Assembly: GCA_015698045.1 (NCBI GenBank)
Contig: BLAL01000085.1
Coordinates: 1-64,000, forward strand
From: Rhizophagus clarus
Lineage: Eukaryota > Glomeromycota > Glomeromycetes > Glomerales > Glomeraceae
DNA length: 64,000 nt
Direction of reading: 5' to 3'
Shown: in pieces, positions 49,426-59,865 of the stretch
Numbering within the stretch: the first letter of the stretch is position 1
Layout: each line of letters opens with the position of its first letter
Notes under the pieces: model-generated
Seen by the model: the letters and a program-made list of their open reading frames with translations, nothing else
Told to the model about the DNA's origin: nothing
Database searches by the model: none
Program-made: the position numbers and the translations under genes

Positions 49426-49959
49426 CAATATTACTGCAATACCATAAAGAATTTGTAAGTTAGCCGGATTATGTATGATGGCTTATTCAATAGTCATCAA
49501 ATTAATCAAATAATAAAGAACAATTATTTTTATTTAAAAAAAATAACTTTTATTAATATACTTCGAAATTTAATTGATTTTAATAGTATATGATTTATTA
49601 ATAAAATATTTTATATTGGTTTTAATAATAAAATATATAATCATGGTTTGAACTACAGCTTAAACTGATTTAGCAATTTATAGTAATTACTTATTTAATT
49701 ATTTTAAATACATTAAAGTTAAATATTTCTATAAATTAGTTATTATAATTAAAAAAACAAACTTTATTTAACACTTTGCTTTATTTAAATGTAAACTTTA
49801 TTTAAACGCAAATTTTATTTAATAAACCTTTACATTATTATATATATTGGTAGAGAAAAAGTTTGAATTTTGATATCAATAAAGCATAAACTATGAAAAA
49901 AAAGTTAAAATGTACTATGAAATTATGGCTAAACTAATAAAGAAATATATAATTTCTTA
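49426..49959. other. Spacer inside the Helitron
   Basis: AT-rich, no frame. It carries TTTATTTAA-type repeats near 49760-49830. Confidence 0.5.
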
Positions 49960-51526
49960 TTACTCTTGTTTTTTTCTATAATTGCGTTTTTGTCTTTGCT
50001 GAGTTTGGGTTGAATTTCTATTATAGGTTCGCTTTGATTTAACATTTTTAACCTGTTGTTCATCATTTTGTTGTTTCTCATCTTCTTGCTCCTTATTTTG
50101 CTGTTCATCTTGCAATTCATCCTGTTCAACTCCTTCTTCATTTTGTCCATTATTATTATTTTTATTTGAAGATCTTTTATAAGTACGTTTAGATTTATTT
50201 TGTTGATCTTCCTGTTTCTCTTCTAAGTCACATAAATCTGACAAATACCGTTTTTTAGATTGAGTAATATCCTGCCCACAATTTGCTAAACCAGAAATTG
50301 AATTATATGATTTTAAAGTAGTTTCAATTTTTGAAGTATCTGGCTGGTAAATTTGAGATTGTTGTAATTTTTGAGTTTAAACTTTTTGTAAAAATCGTAA
50401 AACTCATTAAATTCAGCATCATTTGTTGATTGATTTAGATCTTTTGGTTTAGTAATTGATTGATTATCTGAAGCATCCTCCATAATGATTGAATTTGTTC
50501 TTAATGTTTCACTTTGATCAGCATCTTCCATAATGACTGAATCTGATCTTAAAATTTCATTTTGATTATCATTTTCAATATCTTCCATGATGACCGAATC
50601 TGTTCTTGAAATTTCACTTTGATCATTATTTTCAGTATCCTCTATGACAACTACTGAATTAGTATCAATATCACTTGAATTATGTTGAGGAATTTTATGA
50701 GTGACTTTTTGGGAACGAATTTGAGATGAAATAATTTTTTGTGGTGTTTGTGGTGTGGATGATGCAGATCTTCTTTGGGCAAATACATTTGTTAATGAAT
50801 TTGGAGAATTTGAAGACTTAGAAATTTGAGACAAAGTATTTGCTTGTTTGAATCTAGCATCATAGTCAATTATTTTTGCATCAACCTGCGTAAATGTTTC
50901 TTTTTCATTAGTTGAGTAAGTCGCCTCATAAAAGCCACCAACAAAAAAATAGGCATAGTCTAACCATTTTTCACTCACTGAATCAAACCATGTTGCATCT
51001 TTAGAGTAGCCTATTTCAAAATTAATTTTACGAGCGTTCTTATGAAATGATGAATAAATGGATGTACTTGTTTTAACGAGTTTCATATTATCAACTGTAA
51101 TCAAGGGTTCATAGGCGGTTGTTGTGATATTTACAAAAGGTTTTGTTGAAGGGATCTGCATTGGATCCCATGGTATCGGTTGATTATTTTGATCTAATTT
51201 TGGATCAATTATACATGCCATTTCTACTGAAAGCTATTTATGCAGAAAAAAAATATTATTTTTAAAATATAGAAAAGTAGACTATTTAAAAATAATATAA
51301 TTACCATTAGCTTTTGGTCATCAACTATAAACTTCCCTTCTAGGAGGACTAAGTCACCTTCATGATAGGGTTCGTTATAAGCATGACGAGCATTAAAAAA
51401 TTGTTTAAAAGTAAAGCGGTGATTAGTTTCAGTAATTTTGTCTCTATAAATTGCATCACCATAGGCAATTTGATTTGCTGTTCTCAAATGAACAATAAGT
51501 CCAATAACAGTTAGCGTGGCTGTCAT
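49960..51526 (-). CDS. Helitron-linked protein, possible OB-fold (RPA-like) accessory
   Basis: Exon 51526-51305, 71-nt intron (GTAATT...AATAG), exon 51233-50313: 380 codons to the first stop. The N-terminus TATLTVIGLIVHLRTANQIA, then KITETNHRFTFKQFFNAR and EGDLVLLEGKFIVDDQKLM, reads like a small beta-barrel such as an OB fold. A second globular part (WFDSVSEKWLDYAYFFVGGF) follows. After residue about 180 the chain is low-complexity, Ser/Thr- and acid-rich, with four VI(M/I)ED-type repeats. A one-base frame change near 50378 would run on into QPDTSKIETTLKSYNSISGL and a Lys/Arg/Gln-rich tail (to 49960). Plant Helitrons carry RPA-like ssDNA-binding genes; a like role here is inferred from fold impression and position only. 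Confidence 0.55.
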
Positions 51527-51908
51527 CGTGAAAAAGTTGGAGTGAGGCGCAGTAAAGTTATTTTTGCAAAAAAGAGAACGGGAAAAAGAGATACGGATTT
51601 TTTTTTTGCAATAAATTTTTTTTATAGATTTCGAATGTATTACAAAAAAATTTTTATTTGGCATAACGTAACATAAACGAATTCTGATTTTTTTCTTTAA
51701 GATACCAATATATAGAATCTGATGTAAATTTATTAATTACTTAAACAAGACAATGAATAAAATAATAATTAATTTTTAAATTGAAAAAAAAAGATTTTTA
51801 AATTCTTAGACAAAATGTGTGAAATTATTTATTTTTTTTTTTTTTTAGGATTAAAAAATAAATATTACACAATCAAAAAAAAGAGTAATCGACATATTTT
51901 TGATTATT

Positions 51909-52100
51909 TAGCGTAAAGAAGATTTTGAAGTGATTAGATCATTTCTAAATTAATCGACTTTTTCACTCAATTTGGATTTTCGGTTGTACTGATCTTCAAG
52001 ACTCAATATAAAATCGTCTGAATTAGGAAATGCGCAATGTGAACTCGAGAAATGCGTTTTATAATAATGCTTAAAGCTTAAAGCTTAAAGCATTTATACC

Positions 52101-52140
<40 letters not shown>

Positions 52141-52480
52141 TAAAGCATTTATGCTTAATGATTAATGCATATGCTTATGCTTAGGCTTCTTTTGACATCA
52201 AAAGAGTAAAATCGCGATTTAGTCCTTCCTGTGCCACTTTCATCACATGTTTAGTTGAGTCATCAAATAATAGGTTTTTGTAAATTTTTTTAATTTCGTT
52301 GATCCTACTTTTTAATTTTGTTGATTCTATCAAGAAAACCATCAATTGTACCCGCTAAAAACAAAAGTTTATTAATAAATTCTGCCCAAAAAACAACCAG
52401 GACTAAAAAAAATTATTAAATAGGTTATATTAGAGAAAGAAAAAAATAAACATAAAATTATTTTTTTTATTAAATGATTA
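51909..52480 (+). repeat. Direct repeat, copy 1
   Basis: Runs AGCGTAAAGAAGATTTTGAA through GAACTCGAGAAATGCG, the TTTTGACATCAAAAG hairpin and a decayed Lys-rich coding-like end. It matches copy 2 at 53516-54095. A 31-base poly-A (52107-52137) interrupts this copy. Confidence 0.7.
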
Positions 52481-53515
52481 GTCAATCATTTTTGTTATTT
52501 TTTTCATTAAAATGTCAAAACGATTAACAATCAAGAAAATTATTTTCTTAATCAAAATAATTAAGAAAAAATTGTTTTTTCTAAAGTCATTTTTTTTAAA
52601 CAAAATAATTTAATTAAGAAAAACAATTGTTTTTTTATTATTGAAAAAATGGTAAAAATGATAAACAATAGAATATTTTTTTTTTTAAAAAAAAAAAGAA
52701 AAATAATTTTTTCGTTATTCAGTTTAAAAATTGTTTAAGAAATAGTTTATTTTATTTTGATTTTCCAGTTTAAAAAAAAAAACAAATAATTTTTTAATGA
52801 ATTTATTAGTATTCGGTTAAAAAAACTGTTAAAAATAAATTATTAATCATTTGGTTTAATAAACAAATTTTTTTAATTATTTGGTTTAATGATTGTTAAA
52901 TCAAGCATTAGGTAGTTTTAAAAACCACAAAAAAATTCATTTTTTTTTGATTATAGAAAAAAAATCATTTTTCTTAATCAAATAATTAAAGTTTTTTTTT
53001 TATTTTTCCAATTAAACAACTAAAAAAAAATCATTTTTTTTTAAGTGAAATGATTAAAAAAAATCACTTTTCGATTAAAATAATTGAAAACAATTTGAAA
53101 AAAATAGTTAAAACTATTTTAAAAAATATGCCATTTTTAAGAAAATAATTAAAAAAATAGAGCATTTTTTTTTTTTAAAAAAAAAAAAAGAACAATTTTT
53201 TGTTATTTAACTTAAAATCATTAAAAAAAATAGCCTACTTTCAATAATTTATTTCTTAACAGTTCTTTTAACCGAATAATAACAAATAAATTATTTTTTT
53301 TTTTAAACCAGAAATTTGGTTTAATAATAAATAAATTGTTTACTTATTGATTTAATAAACCGTTAAATTAAGTATTAAGTAGTTAAAAAATCTCTAAAAA
53401 AATTAATTTTATTCAATTTATTTACTTAAAATTTTTAGTTCATAAACCGTTAAAAGAATAATTATTACTGAATCATTCAACTTAACAGCACAAAATTATA
53501 ATTTTAAGTTATTTA
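52481..53515. other. A/T-block low-complexity sequence between the repeats
   Basis: Alternating runs of A and T with recurring GTTTAATAA(A/T)C and AATTAAGAAAA words. No gene. Confidence 0.6.
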
Positions 53516-54095
53516 GCGTAAAGAAGATTTTGAAGTGATTAGATCATTAGCGTAAAGAAGATTTTGAAGTGATTAGATCATTTCTAAATTAATCGACTTT
53601 TTCACTCAATTTGGATTTTCAGTTGTACTGATCTTCAAGACTCAATATAAAATCGTCTGAATTAGGAAATGCGCAATGTGAACTCGAGAAATGCGTTTTA
53701 TAATAATGCTTAAAGCGTAAAGCATTTATGCCTAATGATTGATGCAGATGCTTATGCTTAGGCTTCTTTTGACATCAAAAGAGTAAAATTGCGATTTAGG
53801 CCTTCCTGTGCCACTTTCATTACGTGTTTAGTTGAGCCATCAAATAATAGGTTTTTCGAATTTTTTAATTTTTTTCAATTTCGTTGATCCTATCGTAAAA
53901 TTACAAATATTGTTAAAAGTAAAATATCAAATGTGCCAATTAAAAATTGAAATTATTAATAAAATAAATTCTACAAAAAAAAAACAACTGGAACTATCAA
54001 AAACATACATTTTATTAAGAAAATTATTAAATAGATCTTTTCAGAGAAAAAAAAAATAAACATTAAAATTATTTTCTTATTAATCGAAGATCATT
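53516..54095 (+). repeat. Direct repeat, copy 2
   Basis: Matches 51909-52480, but its first 36 or so bases (AGCGTAAAGAAG...AGATCAT) are doubled in tandem. The 3' part holds a short open stretch (KINSTKKKQLELSKTYILLR then KLLNR, 53832-54059) whose counterpart in copy 1 is broken. The repeat unit may therefore derive from the tail of a gene. Confidence 0.7.
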
Positions 54096-54309
54096 AAAGC
54101 GTTAAATCATTTTTTTTTTTTTAAATGTAACGACTAAAAGAATCATTTTTTTTAAAAATGTAATGATTATAAAAATATTTTTTAAAATTGAAAAAATCGT
54201 TTTTTAAAAATGTAAAAATTAAAAAAATCATTTTTTTTAAAAATGTAACGATTAAAAATCAGGTTTTTTAAAAATGTAACTAAGGCAATTTGGGTACAGT
54301 TAGTGAGAC

Positions 54310-56040
54310 TTTATTTAAGCGTATAATTAAAAAAAACGCCTTTTTAGGCGTTTAATTAAAAAAAATCACCTTTTTTTAGGCGTTTAATTAAAAAAAATTG
54401 CCCTTTTTTTAGGAGTTTAATTAAAAAAAAAGAAACAGAAATAGCGCTTTTTCTAATTGCTTAATTAAAAAAAATACGCTTTTTTTTAAGCGTTCATAAT
54501 TAAAAAAATACACTTTTTTCTCAAGCGTTTAGTTTAAAAAAAAAAAGCTTTTTTTTCTAAGCGTTTGATTTAAAAAAAAAACGCTAAATAGTTTTTTTTA
54601 AAACATTTAAAATTTTTTTTAAAAAAAATCGCTAAAATTTTTAAAGCGTTTAATTTTTTTTTTTAAAAAAAAACCGCTTTCTTTTAAGCGTTAGGCATTT
54701 ATTAAAAAAAACGCTTTCTTTTAAGCGTTAAGCATTTAAATTAAAAAAAAAATGCTTTTTTTAAGCGTTTAATTAAAAAAAACGCTTTTTTTAAGCGTTT
54801 AATTAAAAAAAACGCTTTTTTTAAGCGTTTAATTAAAAAAAAACGCTTTTTTTAAGCGTTTAATTAAAAAAAAACGCTTTTTTTAAGCGTTTAATTAAAA
54901 AAAAACGCTTTTTTTAAGCGTTTAATTAAAAAAAAACGCTTTTTTTAAGCGTTTAATTAAAAAAAAACGCTTTTTTTAAGCGTTTAATTAAAAAAAAACG
55001 CTTTTTTTAAGCGTTTAATTAAAAAAAAACGCTTTTTTTAAGCGTTTAATTAAAAAAAAACGCTTTTTTTAAGCGTTTAATTAAAAAAAAACGCTTTTTT
55101 TAAGCGTTTAATTAAAAAAAAACGCTTTTTTTAAGCGTTTAATTAAAAAAAAACGCTTTTTTTAAGCGTTTAATTAAAAAAAAACGCTTTTTTTAAGCGT
55201 TTAATTAAAAAAAAACGCTTTTTTTAAGCGTTTAATTAAAAAAAACGCTTTTTTTAAGCGTTTAATTAAAAAAAAACGCTTTTTTTAAGCGTTTAATTAA
55301 AAAAAAACGCTTTTTTTAAGCGTTTAATTAAAAAAAAACGCTTTTTTTAAGCGTTTAATTAAAAAAAAACGCTTTTTTTAAGCGTTTAATTAAAAAAAAA
55401 CGCTTTTTTTAAGCGTTTAATTAAAAAAAAACGCTTTTTTTAAGCGTTTAATTAAAAAAAAACGCTTTTTTTAAGCGTTTAATTAAAAAAAAACGCTTTT
55501 TTTAAGCGTTTAATTAAAAAAAACGCTTTTTTTAAGCGTTTAATTAAAAAAAACGCTTTTTTTAAGCGTTTAATTAAAAAAAACGCTTTTTTTAAGCGTT
55601 TAATTAAAAAAACGCTTTTTTTAAGCGTTTAATTAAAAAAAACGCTTTTTTTAAGCGTTTAATTAAAAAAACGCTTTTTTTAAGCGTTTAATTAAAAAAA
55701 CGCTTTTTTTAAGCGTTTAATTAAAAAAACGCTTTTTTTAAGCGTTTAATTAAAAAAAACGCTTTTTTTAAGCGTTTAATTAAAAAAAAACACTTTTTTT
55801 AAGCGTTTAATTAAAAAAAAACGCTTTTTTTAAGCGTTTAATTTAAAACAAAATGTTAAATTCTGTTTTTTTAAGCGTTTAATTTAAAAAAAAAATGCTA
55901 AAAAAAATGCGTTTTTTAAAAGCGTTTGATTTTTTTTAAAAAAAAACGCTAAAATGTGTTTCTTTTAGGTGTTTAATTTTTCAAAAGTTAGCATTTTTTA
56001 AAGAGTTTAATTTAAAAAAAATGCCAAAAAAACGTTTTTT
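54310..56040. repeat. Hairpin satellite array
   Basis: A core of about 35 near-identical head-to-tail units spans about 54765-55850, with a period of 29-31 bp set by A- and T-run length. Each unit is AAACGCTT-TTTTT-AAGCGTTT followed by AATTAAAA. The 8-bp arms are perfectly complementary and a TTAATTAA palindrome joins neighbours, so every unit can fold. Units become more diverged outward (54310-54765 and 55850-56040), as in arrays homogenised from the centre. No coding potential. Confidence 0.93.
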
Positions 56041-58429
56041 TAACTTCAGGCTATTTTTTTCAAATTAAACACTTAAAAAATAACAAAAAAATGATTTTTT
56101 TTAATCGGTTTAACAAAAAAAAGGATTTTTTTTTTATTAATCATTTTTTTTATTTAATTGTTTTAAAAAAAAATGACTTTTTTTTAATCGTTTTAACAAA
56201 AAAAACCAACTTTTTTTTTATTAATCGCTTTAACATGATGATCACGCATAAAACAAATATGCATCAGCATTTGCCATTTCTTTCTCCATTAACACATTTG
56301 GAGCATGCTTTAATAACCCGTTACTTATATCACCAGAATTCTCATTTTTCATTTGCAATTATTCCAGGACCAAAGTACAATTTTCATGGTATTAATTGTT
56401 TTAAAAAAACCAATTTTTTATTGGTCGTCTAATAAAAAAATGAATTTGGCCATTTTTTTCTGTCATTTAATATGAAAACCGTTTTTTCCTAAGTCGTTTA
56501 ATAAAAAATCATTTTTTTTATCAAAACAAATCAAAGAAAAACGCTGAAAATTGTTAACCTTTTTTTTATCAAAATAACATTAAAATGTTAAAAATGGTTC
56601 AGTTTTTTTTATTAAAACAACGATTTTTTTTTATTAATCATTTTAATGGAAAAAACGGTTAATTGTTTTAATAAAATGAAAAAAACGATTGATTTATTAA
56701 TAATTTTAAAATGAAAAAAATTGCTTTTATTTGTATAAAAACTATTAAAAAAAATAATAATATTTTCGTTAATAGGTTTAAAAAATTGTTAAAAATCTTT
56801 TTTTTTTTTTTTGACTATCTGGTTTAATTAATAAATTGTTAAATTATTTTTTTTTTTAATTATTCGATTAAAAAACAAAAAATAAATCATTAAAAAAAAT
56901 AAATAAATAAAATTTTTCAATTATTTGATAATAAACCATTAAAATATTTTTTGATTAAGCATTAGTTAGTTTAAAAGACATAAAAGACAACAATTTTTCT
57001 GTTTGAGATTTAATAGGCCATTAAAAAAAAATTAAATTGATTTTTTTATTATCCGGTTTAATAAACAAATGTTAAAAAAAGATAAATTAATTTTTTTTTT
57101 TAATTATTTACTTTGATAATTAAAAAAAATGTTTTTATTAATAATGTAGCAAAAAAATTCCTTCATTGGCATTTTTTGTAATTTTTTAATAAAAAAAAAC
57201 AATCTCCACCTTTTTATTAAGTTATTTTAATAAAAAAAAGCTAAAAGGCATTTGTTAAAATCATTTTTAACAAAATAAAATTAATTATTTTTTATCATTT
57301 TGATAAAAATGATACTCATTTATCGGATGAGATTTTAAGTAAAAATAATTGTTAAAAAAATGTCAAAATGTTTTTATCAAAACGATCAATAAAAAAAGTA
57401 TCAATATCAGATATCGTTTTTTACTAAAATAACTAGCAAAAAATATTAATATCACTTTTTTACTTAAAAACGATTATTAACAAGATATTAATACCGTTGC
57501 AGCATGTATGCTTATATATCATAGGGGACGAAGTCACCTAAAAAAGCGCATATTCTAGTTAGTTTAATAAAATCAAAAAAAATTTTTTTTTAACTATCTG
57601 GTTTAATTGATCACTAAAAAATAAATTATTTTTTTTAATTATCCGATTATAAGCTAATAATTTAATTATCCAGTTTAAATAAATCATTAAAAAAAAAATA
57701 AAATTGATTTTTTGATTTATACAGTTTAATAAACTGTTAAAAAAAATTAAATAAACTTAACTATTCGATTTAATAAATCATAAAGAAAAGGTAAAAAAAA
57801 TTAAAGTATTCAATTTAAAACCACTAAAAATTATTTTTTTTAAAAAAAAATAAATTATTTAATCTGGGAAAAAAAAGAATTATTAACCGGTTAAAAATTA
57901 ATCCATTAAAAAAAATGAATTATTAACCTGTTAAAAAAAATATTAATTCGTTAAAAATAAGCATTATTAATCCATTAGAAAAATAAATTAATTATGTCAG
58001 TCTAATAGAATAAATCAATAAAAAAAATTAATATTTTTTAATTATCCAGTTTAATAAATAAACTGCTAAAGCATTTGTTACATTATTAATTTTTATCAAG
58101 TAAATAATTAAAACAAATTAATTTAAGTAATTTTAATAAAAAAAAATGCGTAATCATTTAGCAAAAAAACAATGTTGGTCACTTTTTATTAATCTTTTTT
58201 TGACAAAAATAATATAAATACTTTTATATTAAAGTAAAAATGATATTAATACTTTTCTATTGATAGTTTAATAAAAATAATTTTATTAATCATTTTTGTT
58301 ATTTACTTTTAATAAAAATAATATTAGTTTTATTTTAATCTTTTTAATAAAATAATTTAACATTTTTTTTTATTAATTATCGACATTGCTCAACACCACA
58401 ATCATGTGATTTATAAAAAAAATTTTATT
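56041..58429. other. A/T-block low-complexity region
   Basis: Long runs of A and T with recurring TTTAATCG(G/T)TTTAA and TTATCCGGTTTAAT-like words, apparently old relatives of the satellite words. One complex island of about 180 bp (56221-56400) reads HQHLPFLSPLTHLEHALITR on the plus strand but cannot be assigned. Confidence 0.55.
57516..57558 (+). mobile_element. Helitron-type 3' end (copy 1)
   Basis: ATATCATAGGGGACGAAGTCACCT forms a hairpin (AGGGGAC/GTCACCT arms, one mismatch), followed by AAAAAAGCGCATATT and CTAG (57555-57558), then T. Hairpin, 10-15 base spacer, CTAG and a following T fit the Helitron 3' end. The same end recurs at 59865. No Rep gene is attached, so the element is non-autonomous. 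The 5' end is not found. Confidence 0.65.
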
Positions 58430-59640
58430 GGCTAATTTATGATTTTATTTATACATAATTTTATAAAAAATCGAATGCACTGCAATATATAAGAAAGAAC
58501 GGGAAAATACAATAAAATAGGACAATAAAGAAGACAAAGGAAGAATAAAAGAGAAAGGACAGATACATGAAAATGGACAAAGGAAATGAAGTAGGAACAA
58601 GAGAAACAAAGAAAGAATAAGAATGAATGAAAAAAGCAAAAGGGAATTAAAAGGAATAAAAAAACAATGGGTAATGAAAAAGGAATGAAAGAAATGAATG
58701 GCAAATGAAAAAGAAAAAAGGAGCAAAGGAGAAATAAATCAACAAAGGAACAAAAAAGTAACAAAAGAAGCCAAAGATCAATGAAAGAAACCAAAGATCA
58801 TGGAAAAAAACAAAGATCATGGAAAAGAAGCCAAAGATCATTGAAGGAGACAAGGATCAAATCAACAAAAGAAACAAGAAAACGATTAATGAAAGAGATA
58901 AGGATCAATGAAAAAAACAAGAATTAACAAAAGAAACAAGAATTAACAAAAGAAACAAGAATTAACAAAAGAAACAAGAATTAACAAAAGAAACAAGAAT
59001 TAACAAAAGAAACAAGAATTAACAAAAAAATAAAATCAACAAAACCAACAAAAAGGATAAAGGCAAAGTAAGAAAAATAATGGGAAAAAATGAAAGATAC
59101 TGAAACACCCACCCATAAAATATAAAAAGAAAACAGTTAATATCATCTTAAAAGAAAATAAAATAATAAGAGAAAGAGACGAAGTAGACTCACTTGAATC
59201 TAAAAAAGAGATAAAAAGATTAGTAAAAGAACAAAAGAACAAACAAAAAGAAGAAAAGAAAGTAAAACTCACTTCGATTTCTGTCAAAATGGAATTAAAA
59301 ACAGACGTATCTAAAAAAAAGCACAAGCAAGTTAATAAAGAATAAGAAAAAGGAAATAAATGCAGAAAAAAGCTTACCTATTACCGGTACTTTGAAATTA
59401 GAATCTACTGTTTAATAAACAAAAAGAAAAAAAATTGAAATATTAGGAACGTGTTGTTAAAGTCAATTTAAAAAAAAATGATCTTTTCCTTACTGAATCC
59501 TCACACGTCTGAAGATCCAGCTACCTAAAAAAGAAAACTGAAATGTAAGTAGAACATTTGATAAAAGAAAAAAAATTAATAAAAAAAACTTTTCGTAATC
59601 CCTACCAAAATTCTACATGTCTAAAGCCGCACCTAAAAAA
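58430..59640 (-). ncRNA. Predicted spliced transcript of microexons
   Basis: On the minus strand, T/C-rich tracts ending in (T)AG alternate with tiny segments ending at GT(A/G)(A/G)G sites: 59632-59606 (27 nt), 59524-59494 (31), 59407-59378 (30), 59310-59273 (38) and 59199-59194 (6, ATTCAA between TTTTTTAG and GTGAGT). Intron-like gaps are 67-86 nt and some contain TACTAAT-like branch sites. A long pyrimidine-rich gap then ends in ATATATTGCAG at about 58485, with AATAAA shortly after. Reading frames close at once, so a non-coding RNA or a microexon-type gene are both possible. The continuous minus-strand frames here (Phe/Leu/Ser-rich) are a by-product of the pyrimidine bias. Confidence 0.45.
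58915..59030. repeat. 19-bp tandem repeat
   Basis: About six copies of AAGAATTAACAAAAGAAAC in the purine-rich strand, preceded by a looser (AAAGATCATGGAAAAGAAGCC)-like repeat (58770-58860). Confidence 0.85.
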
Positions 59641-59822
59641 TTAACAAGAAAAATAATTAAAATAAATCGCATCTATCTAAATAAATAAACTGATTAGGTG
59701 TGTAACATATAAACATGTGATGTGGTGTTTAACACCATTGGTGCATTTTATAGTTTTTGTTAATTATTTTTACATCCAATAAATCCAATAAACGAGTACT
59801 AGGTACGGCATATATACTCATA

Positions 59823-59865
59823 TATCATAGGGGGACGAAATCCCCTAAATAAGCGCATATTCTAG
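59823..59865 (+). mobile_element. Helitron-type 3' end (copy 2)
   Basis: TATCATAG is followed by the hairpin GGGGA-CGAAA-TCCCC (59831-59845), spacer TAAATAAGCGCATATT, CTAG (59862-59865), then T. It is near-identical to 57516-57558, 2.3 kb away in the same direction. The stretch between the two ends could be one non-autonomous Helitron, and it contains the minus-strand microexon locus. Confidence 0.7.

Larger units (their letters stand above)
44695..51526 (-). mobile_element. Helitron (rolling-circle transposon), minus orientation
   Basis: It contains a Rep-helicase gene (44787-48899), a palindromic minisatellite (48996-49425) and a second same-strand gene (49960-51526). On the minus strand the 3' end is best placed at CTAG (44698-44695), followed by T. 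It is preceded by a short GTAC-CTAAA-GTAC hairpin, and beyond it the interrupted channel gene resumes at once. Helitrons insert between A and T and end in CTRR after a hairpin. The hairpin here is short and close to the end, so the terminus is probable, not certain. I could not place the 5' TC end. 51526 is only the start of the outermost gene. Confidence 0.7.

Noticed and set aside
52107-52137. 31-base poly-A as a retroposon tail
   Set aside because: No element borders or duplication found around it, and the length is at the limit of reliable sequencing.
51909-54095. Direct repeats as LTRs of a retroelement
   Set aside because: No reverse transcriptase, integrase, primer-binding site or TG..CA ends. 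The inside is A/T-block DNA and copy 2 has an internal tandem doubling.
54310-56040. Short palindromic repeats suggesting CRISPR or serial terminators
   Set aside because: No unique spacers, the period is set by homopolymer length, and there are no genes between units. A satellite fits better.
58432-59326. Phe/Leu/Ser-rich minus-strand frames that look like membrane proteins
   Set aside because: They follow from the extreme pyrimidine bias of this strand. Several overlapping frames show the same composition and none has a motif.
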